64,000 nucleotides of DNA from positions 137,001 through 201,000 of the forward strand of contig NW_024068007.1 of the NCBI RefSeq assembly GCF_009389715.1, in the 5' to 3' direction. Of this stretch, positions 54,188 to 64,000 are shown piece after piece. The stretch's first letter is position 1. Every line of letters begins with the position of its first letter. The DNA comes from Phoenix dactylifera. Its lineage: Eukaryota; Streptophyta; Magnoliopsida; Arecales; Arecaceae. A program made the position numbers and the translations under genes. The notes under the pieces were generated by a model. It did no database searches, had not been told where the DNA came from, and was given only the letters and a program-made list of their open reading frames with translations.

Positions 54188-56473
54188 TTCTCTCCCCCTT
54201 AAAAAAATTTCGTCCTCGAAATTTAAGAGATCTAGGCCTTTCAGATGCTCAGCCCATTGAGTAATATAAATCCAAGATCTCATTCTCCTCGATCAAAATC
54301 AGTGTGATAGATAGCTTTGGATCAACTATCAAAAATTCATAAGACTCGCAAGATTAACACTAGATAAGTGATTGACTAAAATCTCATATTGAAATTATCA
54401 TCTTGATGCATGTTCACTCGAGATTGGATCAGGATCGATTCACAACAGGATTGATTAAAATTAGTTGTGTTTGGGATAGAACTTGAAATGAAATAGATCT
54501 CATACACTTATCATGGTAGTGTGCTGATCCCTCAAAGGATAATGACCATCCTTAGAGTCAAATCATTAGATAGCTAAGAATGTAATTCACAAAATGAACA
54601 TGTACTGATGATCATTAGATAGCAACAGTCTATCTCAAAAATAATTTGCATCAAATCACAAGAGCAGGTCTGAGAAGGCAAAGTATTGATACCATGATTC
54701 AAAATGCCACAAAGCTTTTAACTTAAACTTATAAATCATAAGATGAGAGCAGATAATGCATGGTTTATTCAGATACTTAACAAATTAGACCATATTTGGT
54801 CAACAATCAACTAACCCGAGTCATGATACGCTCAATTATTATTATTATTATTTTCTTAGCATATCCAAAAATAGCAAATTCTATCCAAGAGATAACATAA
54901 TCATATCATGATTGACCTGAGAATCAATAGTATACACCTTCCCTTATTAACAAAATCTTTCATTATTGAACAATATAGTCTTTCATAATAATATGTTACC
55001 AAAACATAGTCAATATTTTTGACCAGTTTAAATTGACTCAGTCCATCATACTTTCGCTGCGCAACTCTGATTAATATTCTCCAAAATTTCTTAATGATCC
55101 CAGATCATCAACAATTTTTTTTTTTTTTTTAATATCCAAGCAAAATTTTATCCTTGCTTTCCAAGTACACTAGGTCATGATTAACCCTTGCGATAGTTGT
55201 CGTATTTGTACCATCATATAATCAAGTAATCATATTCTAGATCCAAATTTGAACTAAGCCAATTCTAGTTTTTCTTGACAATTCCATTATACAAGTTAAT
55301 ATTTATTCTAAGCTTTGATAATTAAAAGATTCTAGATTAACTTACTTAGGAGCTTACTCAATCATCCCGAATCTTTTCTTTTAGGCTAAACTTATTTGGG
55401 CCTCTCATGAAATCCCACTTGCATTTCTCATATGGTGAGACAAAATCCATAATCAACTCATGGCCTTGATTTATAAATATTTAATTCATAAGAATCTAAT
55501 AATCTAGTTCAAAGATTTACAAAAAATTTCCACCAAGATATAAGCTCTATGATTTTACATTAAGATCAACTCCTCAAATAAGTAAAATATTTTTATTTTC
55601 AGTACTGCAAACATTTGGGGATCTTGTAAATCTACTAGACTTAGAGAATCTACTAATAACACAATGATATCCATATCGATCAAAATCAAAAAAAACTATA
55701 CTTTCCAATGATCTTTTTTTTTTATATTTTTTTTTAACAAGGAAAAGCATCAAGAACTTTTCCAAATCAAACAAGTCCTATTTTCGACCAACCCAAAAAC
55801 ATTTTAATCCACCAATATTCTCAAGATTTATTAATTGACTTTCCATCAAAATATCAATCTTAATTGTTTCAAGTCTCAAGTAGAGCCAAATAAGAACTCT
55901 TAAGTCTCATCCCCAAGTATATTTTCCTTCTATATACGAGCTCCATGCATGATCCACATACAGATTTCAATGAATATTTTCTAGTCCGAGCTTTAAACAT
56001 TTTTTTTATAGATGAATCTTAATTTGCCACCAAAATAATTAACTTCAACTAGAAGCAATATCCACAGTGCCTGATATCAAGTTAAACTTCCAAAATAATT
56101 ACATTGCACGATAATATCTCATGATTAATATTCCTTCACTTAATTTAGTCAAAATCTAATTAATCATAACTTGAAATACAAATTGCTCTACCAAGAAAAC
56201 TATCAGAATAACTTATTCACACTTTGGTTACAACCATAATTAGGTTGCATTCTAATTTTAGCATTTCAAAATTCTGATAAAATAATATAAATTTATCAAT
56301 AGCAAAAGCAAATAAATATCTTCGTCTAATGGCCTAATGTCCACCCATCTCTCAAACTTTCCGACGAATCCTAAAGATCCTAAACTTAAGCTCCGTCTGA
56401 CTATTTCAAACACAATCCCTAGGAATCTGAAACCTGAGCTCTGATACCACCAAATCTGTCATACCACCAAATC
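54188..56473. other. Non-coding interior of the LARD-like element
   Basis: About 2.3 kb of AT-rich DNA. No gag or pol similarity is seen in any frame. Polypurine tract at the low-coordinate end and primer site at the high-coordinate end mark it as the interior of an LTR element. Confidence 0.65.
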
Positions 56474-57249
56474 TGTCACGCCCCGAGCCCGAGGCGCGGC
56501 AGACGCCGCACGCCCGCACGGCGGACCGCACAGGCGTGCAAGGCAGCAGATCATGTCAAAGCAGATACAGCTATTCAAAGATGACATAATTATTTAAATT
56601 GTTCAAAAGCGGACTTACAAAATTTCAAAATAGCATATGCCAACATGATTCAAATGTTCAGACTAATCTAAAATGCTAATAACTGAAGGAATAATAGCGT
56701 AAATCTAACGCACTCCCCAATCCCGTGCGATCAAGCCTCTGGATCTGAAAAATGAAGAAAACAGAATAATGAGCTACACTAGCCCAGTAAGCAACAAAAT
56801 ACCCCAAAGTGGGGTCAGAGCATATCAGATCAAAATACAGGATAATGTCTGGAATAAATCATAAATAACATCGTTTTGTTGTTTTCAAAACTTATTATCA
56901 TTTTTCTAAAAATATGATATCAGAATCTCAACATGATAGGCTACGGCCACGTAACCCAGTGGCATGGGTTGCACAAAGTGCCAAATCCACTATTTTTATC
57001 CACCGATGGCGGCCGGTGTTGCACAAAAGTGCCAAATCCACTATATTTACCCACCGATGGCAGCCGGTGTCCAGAAACCACTATTCTAATCACCGGTGGC
57101 GCGGTGTCGAAACCGGTTCCTCACAGATTACAAGTCGACAGGTCCAACGTATAATCCCCATTGGCGGGGCCAGAACAGAACAGAACAGATCATAGCCATG
57201 CTGAGAATACATATATATAAAAACAGATTTCATAAATTTTCCAGTCATA
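56474..57249 (-). repeat. Truncated 5' LTR of the LARD-like element
   Basis: It corresponds to the first 770 or so bases of 51928-54187 (same TGTCACGCCCCGAGCCC start on the plus strand). It breaks off at CAGTCATA|GTTTCGGG, where the integrase sequence of the Tat element resumes. Two copies of ATACCACCAAATCTGTCA lie at its boundary (56448, 56461). Confidence 0.8.
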
Positions 57250-58690
57250 GTTTCGGGTCGGTGCGCGGCCACCCGGGGCGAGGGGAGTTCGAGCTCCACG
57301 GGAACAACCGCTTCCGTGCCATAGGTTAGGCTGAAAGGTGTCTCCCCGGTAGGGGTCCGATGCGTGGTCCGATACGCCCAAAGGACATTCTCGAGTTCTT
57401 CGACCCAAGCTTGCCCCGTCCGACCGATTCGCGCCTTAATTCCTTGGAGGATTGTCCGATTTGTGACCTCGGCCTCACCGTTGGTTTGGGGATGCGACAC
57501 AGATGTGAACCGATGCTCGATCCCGAACTCCTCGCAGAAGTCACGGAAATGCTTGTTGTCGAACTGTCGACCATTATCCGAGATGAGGACTCGGGGTACC
57601 CCAAATCGGACAATGATGTTTTTCTTCACGAACTTCCGGACTTGCGCCTCCGTGATAGTGGCCAGCGGCTCTGCCTCCACCCACTTGGTGAAGTAGTCGA
57701 TTGCAACAATCAAGAATTTCCGCTTGGCTGAAGCGACGGGGAATGGTCCGAGGATATCCATTCCCCACTGTGCGAAGGGCCAGGGTGCGATAATTGGTGC
57801 CAAGGGGACAGAAGGGACTCTCTGGACGTTGGCGTGGCGCTGGCAGGCGTCGCATTTCCGTACATGATCCTTTGAGTCCTCCAACAAGGTAGGCCAATAA
57901 TAGCCTTGCCTCATGATCTTGTGCGCCAAGGACCTAGCCCCCAAGTGCGATCCGCAAACGCCCTCGTGGACTTCGCCGAGGACGTAGGCCGCCTCCGAGG
58001 GGCGGAGGCACCTTAAGAGGGGGGCGGTAAACGAGGTCCGATACAGCCTCCCTTCATAGAGTACGTAGTGGGCGGACTTCTTGACAAGTCGCCGAGCTTG
58101 ATCTTCGTCTTCAGGGAGGATCCCTTCGGCGAGGTAGGCGACGAGCGGGTCCATCCAAGACGGCTCCGGATCAATCGCCATCACCGCTCCAGCCTCGCCG
58201 ATGCTCGGGGCCTCCAGGGTCTCCAGGTAGATTGCCCTCGACAAGTTGTGCGCCTCTGCGCTCACCAAGCGGGACAACCTGTCGGCCCTAGCATTTTCGC
58301 TTCTGGGGACCTGCTGGATGTCGACACTGCCGAGATCGGGAATGAGTGCTTGCACCTTCCGGACGTAGTTCTGCATGGTCGGGCTCCGGGCCTCGAACTC
58401 CCCACGGACCTGCCCGACCACCAGCTGGGAGTCGGTGAAGACCTTCAAATGCCGGATGCCGAGCTCCCTGGTGAGTTTGAGTCCCGTGACTAGGGCCTCG
58501 TACTCCGCCTCGTTGTTGGTCACTGGAAATCCAAATCTCAAGGCATACTCGGCTATCACTCCATCAGGACTGGTAAGGACCAGCCCGTCTCCTCCACCCT
58601 CGGGGTTCGACGACCCATCGATGTGAAGCGTCCAGGTCGGGAGGTCGAGGCTGGGCGTTTCCGGCGGTCTAGGTTCCGCTCCTGCACCGT
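57250..58690 (-). pseudogene. Pol of the Tat-type element: second RNase H and integrase
   Basis: It continues the gag-pol frame after a frameshift near 58660-58695. Archaeal-type RNase H: WTLHIDGSSNPEGG, TNNEAEYEALVTGL, VFTDSQLVVGQV and ENARADRLSRL hold the acidic residues D, E, D and D. Integrase: HHCC-type zinc finger (GSHLGARSLAHKI to RKCDACQRHA, about 57840-57960), then the DDE core with WGMDILGPF, VLISDNGRQF and THPQTNGEAE-like SHPQTNGEAEVTN. It stops being gypsy sequence after AAHRPE at 57250, where the nested LARD-like LTR begins; the open frame runs on artificially to 57090. Confidence 0.9.
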
Positions 58691-61600
58691 GCACTCAGCG
58701 AGGAAGTCCGCGAGCACCTGGGCCTTGATGGCGGGTCGAGGCTGGTAGCGGATGTCGAACTCACCGAGTTCTACTGCCCACTTCACCAGTCGTCCCGCAT
58801 TCTCGGGGTTGCTGAGGATCTGCCGTAGTGGTTGATCGGTTAAGAGGGTGACCGAATGAGCCTGGAAATAGGGGCGAAGCCTCCTGGTCGCGGTCAGCAG
58901 CGCGAAGGCAATCTTTTCAGCCTTCGTGTACCGCGTCTCGGCATCCCGTAGGACCCGGCTGATGTAGTACACAGGCTTCTGGAGCTTTGCCTCTTCCCGA
59001 ACCAGCACCGCACTGACCGCGGTTGGGGAGACCGCCAGATAGAGGTAGAGCATCTCCCCTTCTTGCGGCTTGGACAGTAGGGGAGGAGACGCCAGGTATT
59101 CCTTGAGCTGGTCGAATGCTGCTTGACATTCGGCCGTCCAGAGGAAGTCTTTCGGACGTTTTAACACCTTGAAGAATGGTTGGCAGCGTTCGGCCGATTT
59201 TGCCACAAATCGTCCAAGCGCGGTGACCCTTCCAGCGAGCTCCTGAACCTCCTTTACTTTGGTCGGAGGGGACATACCTTGGATGGCCTTGATTTTGTCC
59301 GGGTTGGCTTCGATACCCCGCTGGTTGACAATGAAACCGAGGAACCTCCCGGCCGAAGCGCCAAAGGCGCACTTCGCTGGGTTCAGCTTCATGCGAAACT
59401 TCCACAAGGTGGTGAAAGTCTCCTCCAAATCCGCGATGTGCTGGTCTGCATGGCGGCTCTTCACCAGCATATCGTCCACGTACACCTCCATGTTCCGGCC
59501 GATTTGCTCTTTGAAGATTTTGTTGACGAGGCGCTGGTAAGTGGCGCCAGTATTCTTCAGACCGAAGGGCATTACCTTGTAGCAGTACAGCCCCCGGTCT
59601 GTTATAAAGGCAGTTTTCTCCTCGTCCTGTGGGGCCATCATTATCTGGTTGTAACCGGAGAAGGCGTCCATGAAAGACAGCAGCTGATATCCGGAAGTCG
59701 CGTCGACCAGTTGGTCTATTCGCGGAAGCGGAAAGCTATCCTTAGGGCACGCCTTGTTCAGGTCGGTATAGTCGACGCACATCCTCCACTTCCCGCTCGC
59801 CTTCCGGACAAGTACAATATTTGCCAGCCACTCGGGGTAGCTTACCTCCCTTATGAATCCTGCCTCCAAGAGCTTGTCTACCTCCTGGTCGACCACCCGG
59901 ATCCGATCCGGGGCACAGTGTCTCTTCTTCTGCTTTATTGCTCGGTGGGTCGGGTCGACGTTGAGGGCGTGAGAAATGACCTCCGGGTCGATCCCAGGTA
60001 CATCGGCCGCCGACCAGGCAAATACATCGGCATTGGCTCGGAGGAATTCCACTAACCGGGCCCGAGCTCTCGGGTCGAGATTGGCGCCGACCCGGACCGC
60101 CCGGTCGGGGCGGCCTTCCTCAAGGGGGACTTCGACCACACCCTCGGCCGGCTCCCCCTGCCGCAAGGCCACCTCGTCTCTGGCATCAAGGGACTCGACG
60201 CTTAGGGCTTCCACGGGCTTCTTCCCTTTGAGGGTTGCTAGAAAACATTGCCGTGCGGTCGGTTGGTCACCTCGGACCTCTCCGATCCCGACCGCCGTGG
60301 GGAACCGCATGAGCAAGTGGTACGTGGAGACCACCGCGCGAAGGGCGTTCAGCCCGGGTCGCCCGAGGATAGCGTTGTAGGCCGAGGGAACACGGACGAC
60401 CAAGAACCCGAGTCGCACCGTGGCTTCTGCGGGTGCGACGCCCGCAGTCACAGGCAGCTCAACGACACCTTCCGCCGGGACAGCGTCACTGGTGAATCCT
60501 ACGAGGGGGGTGGACATTTTGTGCAACAACTGTCTGGACAAGCTCATCTTTTGGAAGGCCTCGTAAAACAAAATATCAGCTGAGCTTCCACTATCCACAA
60601 GAACACGCCTTACATCATAGTTTGCCATAGTGAGGGAGATCACCATGGCGTCATCGTGGGGAGTCTGAACCCCCTTTACATCCTCATCAGAAAAGGTGAT
60701 TACATTGCCGACCCTCTGCCTCTTTACGACGGCCGTCCCTGACGCTTCCGTCGAGCCCCCTGCGTTCCTCACGGGCCGAGAGCAGCCCCCAGTGATAGTG
60801 TGGATCACGCCCGCAACGGGTCGATTCTGCTCCCGAGGCTCCGGAGGAGCCGGGTCGGCCGGACGCGGGTCTGCGGGGGGACGTCGGTCGCTCACATATC
60901 GACCGAGACGCCCCCGACGGATAAGAGCCTCGATCTCGTCCCGAAGTTGGAAGCAGTCCTCTGTGTCGTGGCCGTGGTCTCGGTGGTACTCACAGTACGC
61001 CCGGGAGGGCCTCTTTCCAGGGATCCTTCGTATCTGTCTCGGGGCCGGGAGGTCCTCCCGCCCCTTGATCTCCATAAGGATCTGGGCCCGGGGAGTCAGG
61101 AGAGGGGTGTACCGGTTGAAACGTCGGGGCGGAGAACGAGGGCGTGGGGCGCCGTGGTTCTTCGCCGGCGACGGGCTTCTGCGCCGACGCTGGGGCGTCG
61201 GGCTCCTCCTCTGGCGTGCCTCTTTCCGCCTTTTCTTCCCAAGCTTTTGTGGGATCTCGGCGGCCTCCTTGCTCCGGTGGGCGGCCGCCTCCTCGGCGTC
61301 CGCATACTGGTTCGCCCGGGACAACAGCTCTGGGAAGCTCCGCGGCAGGCGTTTGTCCAGGGAGAAGGTGAGTCTGCCCTTCCGGAAACCACGCTTCAGG
61401 GATGAAAGAGCTACCTCCTGACTCAGGTTCCGGACCTCCAGCGTAGCCCTGTTGAAGCGGGTAAGATAATCCCGCAGGCTTTCTCCCTCGTTTTGCCGGA
61501 CATCAAAGAGGGAGTCGGAGACCAGTCGCCGCCGGCTACTGACGGCGAAATGAGTGATGAAGAGGCGAGTGAACTGGTCGAAGGACCGGATTGAGTCAGC

Positions 61601-62392
61601 CTCCAGCCCGGCGAACCATGCCCTCGCCGGGCCACGGAGGGTTGCCGGGAAAGCCTTGCAGAGAAGGGGATCTGATGCTCCGTGGAGGAGCATAAGGGTC
61701 CTGAAACTCTCGACGTGATCCCGCGGGTCCACCGCCCCGTCATAGGGCTCGATCGCCGGCATTTTGAACCCCGGCGGATTCGGGGTCCGCAGGATCCTCG
61801 AGGCGAGCGCCGGCTGGGAGGAGATCTCTAAGTCGGCGAAGGGATCTTTGGAATGGCCCTTCAGGACCTGGAGTTGTCGGTGGAGATCGTCCACCCGCCG
61901 GTCCAGGGAACGCGACCGGTGGGTGGGAGACAAGGAGCGGCGAGAGGGGGACCGATTGGAGCGCGGGTTCCTCGAGGACTGGGGGGTCTGGGAACGCGCC
62001 CGGGCCCGCCTCTCGTACCCCGCGCAGCTCCGGTGGGAAGGTCCCGGCAGAATGGAGCGTGCTCGAGAATCCTCCTCGCGCCGGCGCACCTCCCCATGGG
62101 AGAGGAAGGAACGCGGGTTGAGGAGGACAGGCGAACGCTCAGGCAGCGGCGGCTCCTGAGCCTGCTGCGGCGCCCGGGACATCGCACCCTGCAGATTCTG
62201 CACCGCCTCCGCGAGGGTGCGAACCTGCTGGGTTAGCTGGTCGAACTGGGCGGCTTCGACCATCTGAATGGGCGGTGGGGCGGTGGAGTGTTGCTGAGAG
62301 CGTGTTGGGGATGCAGCGGCCTCCCGGCCAGTGGCGCGAGAGGCCCCGCGACCGGAAGCATTGGAAGCTCCACGACCACCTCGCCGTGCCAT
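58556..62392 (-). pseudogene. Gag-pol of the Tat-type element: gag, protease, RT, first RNase H
   Basis: A 1278-codon open frame from the ATG at 62392. About residues 210-380: gag core (MPAIEPYDGAVDPRDHVESF, GPARAWFAGLEA). Near 470: a short Cys/His cluster YCEYHRDHGHDTEDC. About 600: aspartic protease VLVDSGSSADILF. About 850-1000: reverse transcriptase with WRMCVDYTDLNKACPKDSFP, MPFGLKNTGATYQRLV and the active-site YVDD (near 59475). About 1120-1230: first RNase H ending DFLAECTV. After that the frame leaves the family sequence and stops at 58556, while the proper continuation is in the frame called 57250-58690; a single-base loss explains this. Gag and pol are in one frame. The N-terminal 200 residues are basic and serine/arginine-rich. 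Confidence 0.92.
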
Positions 62393-62413
62393 TACGATCG
62401 CTCTGAGATCCGG

Positions 62414-62431
62414 GCCCTTCCTCTAGCGCCA
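62414..62431 (-). other. Primer binding site of the Tat-type element
   Basis: TGGCGCTAGAGGAAGGGC on the minus strand, two bases after the 5' LTR end. It is nearly the same as the site in the TRIM at 11850-12514. I do not name the tRNA. Confidence 0.75.
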
Positions 62432-62433
62432 AC

Positions 62434-63170
62434 TGTTGCTGGTGGTCCAAACCGAGAACGATTGGCACAGCGGTGTGAACGGGGTTCCCTTTGAGTTGCT
62501 TTGGTTGCGCTCCGCCCTCCGCCGTGAAACCTGCAAGCAAGCCTCGCACCACCACCGGGGTAGTGGGGGCCCTCCGACGATCAAGTCAGAGGAGATCGAA
62601 GGAGAAGGAGAAGGAGAAGGTAGCAGGTGAGATGATACTCTGGAAGATATATCTTACCCTCCCCCTTCCCCCCCAGCCTCATATATATCAGGCTGGGGGG
62701 TTTTTCCGGGGATTCGTCATCGTGTGGCACGATGGGGCTGCCACTGACATGGCCGTTACAGGGCGTCGTGGGGCAGCGCTGGGTACAGCCATGGCAGGGC
62801 ATAGTGGAGCTCCGCTTTGTACGACTGTTACAGGGGATCGTGGGGCAGCGCCGGATACGGCCGTTGCAGGGAGTAGTGGAGCAGGGGGCCGCGGCGTGCC
62901 TCAGAGGAACAGTCTGTTGTTGTCGAGAGATTGCCGACTCGGGGTCGGATTGCTGGATCAAGGGGCAGCCGACTCGGGGTCGGGCTGCGGAGCCGAAGAT
63001 ATCCGACCCGAGGTCGGATTGCTGGATCAAGGGGCAGCCGACTCGGGGTCGGGCTGCGGAGCCGAAGATATCCGACCCGAGGTCGGATTGCTGGATCAAG
63101 GGGCAGCCGTAGTCTTCCTGGGCGCGCGTGCCGGTCACGTGGGGCATGGTGGCTAAGTTCCCCCGTAACA
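62434..63170 (-). repeat. 5' LTR of the Tat-type element
   Basis: 737 bp, differing from the other LTR at about four positions (for example GCGGTGTG versus GCGATGTG near 62473). It includes the same 69-bp repeats. The gag ATG is about 40 bp downstream. Confidence 0.93.
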
Positions 63171-63175
63171 CCTAC

Positions 63176-63198
63176 CATAACAGAAAGTAGGTTAATTC
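63176..63198. mobile_element. Right end of the MITE cut by the gypsy insertion
   Basis: CATAACAGAAAGTAGGTTAA continues the right arm that breaks at 44487; removing the gypsy element and one CCTAC restores the inverted repeat. Confidence 0.65.
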
Positions 63199-64000
63199 CA
63201 TGTATATATCTTTTGTGCGTAGAAAGATACCCGGCACACTCTGTTTGATTTTTTTGAATATATTTGTATCTGACATATATGATACATCCGCTTCAGTAAA
63301 AAAAAAAATAATCTTACAACGAGTCCGCCGTTGAATTATGCGATCGTCAATTTAGAATATATACAAACAACTGAAAGAATATAAAATGCTTTGAAACCTA
63401 TGCAAGATATTATTCAATAATGGTAAAACAATCTATCATTCTTTCAAATATAAGATATAACCTGAATCTGCTACCGTCTCTTCATTAAATGGTGTTTTTT
63501 TTAAAATATTTCTCACATATATTGTTATAAACATGAGATATTGCATATTTATATCTCAAAAATCACTATACATCTCATCCATTTTTGCGAAGACATCCTT
63601 CTTCTTAGATTTTATTAGACTTGCATCATCATTTCTGAAAATTTATGCAAAATATAACTCTTTATAACATCAATCAATATCGAAAATTTTCAAGTTGTTA
63701 ACACAAAAGTTAGTAGAATCATTTTATACATAAAATGGATACTTTTAAACATCTTCAACCAAAAATCCAATGGAAGAGATAATGTTGCAAAAATAAAATT
63801 AGTTAAAGAATATATGTGCAAATAATAATTTCAGAAGAATAAATATGCAAAATCCAAGTTTGTAGGGTTATATATACAGTCTCTCTTTCTTATTCATTCT
63901 CTAAGACTATCAAGTTCCCATATGTACATGGAAAGTCTTCTTAACCAACGACCATAAGGCACAATTAATTCGCGCAACTCCAAAAATTAGTATTATATAT
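63199..64000. other. AT-rich, nothing recognised
   Basis: No gene, RNA or element ends are seen. Confidence 0.4.

Larger units (their letters stand above)
51928..57249 (-). mobile_element. LARD-like Ty3-gypsy element, 5' LTR truncated
   Basis: On the minus strand: part of the 5' LTR (57249 to 56474), a primer site TGGTATCAGAGCTC just inside (about 56440-56455), 2.3 kb without coding capacity, then TTTCGAGGACGAAATTTTTT, a polypurine tract AAGGGGGAGAGAA and the 3' LTR (54187 to 51928). The TTCGAGGACGAAAT motif before the polypurine tract is characteristic of Tekay/Del-type chromovirus elements, so this is probably a non-autonomous derivative of that lineage. The shared LTR part differs between the two LTRs at several percent of positions by eye. 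No target duplication was found. Confidence 0.75.
44488..63170 (-). mobile_element. Tat-type Ty3-gypsy retrotransposon, 18.7 kb with nested insert
   Basis: Two 737-bp LTRs (44488-45224, 62434-63170) run TGTTACGGG to CAGCAACA on the minus strand and differ at about four positions by eye. The 5-bp target duplication is CCTAC (44483-44487, 63171-63175). Element order on the minus strand: LTR, PBS, gag-pol (62392 to 57250, continued 51484 to 51157), about 1.1 kb spacer, 121-bp and 46-bp tandem arrays, an antisense spliced gene, polypurine tract, LTR. An archaeal-type second RNase H after the first, the antisense gene and tandem repeats in the 3' region are known for the Tat lineage. A frameshift in pol and a 5.8-kb nested block in integrase make it defective now. 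Confidence 0.95.

Noticed and set aside
59180-60055. A 291-codon frame antisense to reverse transcriptase
   Set aside because: It is the complement of conserved pol sequence without a domain or promoter of its own.

Overview
The window is nuclear DNA of a flowering plant. Evidence: spliced genes with GT-AG introns, a nuclear tRNA-Leu, TATA-box promoters about 90 bp upstream of coding starts, and dense nested plant transposons (Ty3-gypsy of Tat type, TRIMs, a LARD-like element, hAT, CACTA and MITE elements). The kiwellin/ripening-related gene cluster and the style of the repeats suggest a monocot, possibly a palm; this is an inference, not a proof.

Layout. (1) 1-20 kb: a tandem cluster of four kiwellin-type secreted proteins on the minus strand. 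Two copies are intact (4053-4616, 7251-7820), one is 5'-truncated and fused to its own promoter region (1253-1735), and one has a 1-base frameshift (17836-18404). 3'-flank sequences are tandemly amplified upstream of 4045. Copies 3 and 4 are separated by an hAT-related 5' end, an LTR fragment, a dead CACTA transposase, a TRIM with perfect TATTG target duplication, an inverted pair of about 855-bp hAT-type non-autonomous elements, and a small CACTA-like element. (2) 20-31 kb: mostly AT-rich non-coding DNA with a perfect-looking 298-bp tandem duplication, tRNA-Leu(AAG), a Tourist-like MITE and a decayed receptor-kinase fragment. (3) 31.9-43.4 kb: one complete four-exon host gene on the minus strand, a GlcAT14-type (GT14) glucuronosyltransferase of 403 residues. 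Its 9-kb third intron contains a 4517-bp hAT transposon (33132-37648) with a nearly intact spliced transposase and an unusual array of short perfect hairpins at its promoter end, plus a second hAT-like element. (4) 43.6-63.2 kb: an 18.7-kb Tat-type Ty3-gypsy element (LTRs 44488-45224 and 62434-63170, CCTAC target duplication) inserted in the terminal repeat of a MITE. In element (minus-strand) order it has a PBS, gag-pol, a 3' region with two tandem arrays (121-bp and 46-bp units) and an antisense, spliced, self-promoted gene. Its integrase is split by a 5.8-kb block holding a TRIM with identical LTRs and a LARD-like element with 2.26-kb LTRs. (5) 63.2-64 kb: AT-rich DNA with nothing recognised.

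The host genes that look functional are the two intact kiwellins, GlcAT14 and the tRNA. The rest is transposon-derived. The points most worth a second look are the hairpin array of the hAT element, the antisense gene plus satellite-like arrays in the gypsy element, and the conflict between the young LTRs of that element and the clearly more diverged LTRs of the element nested inside it.
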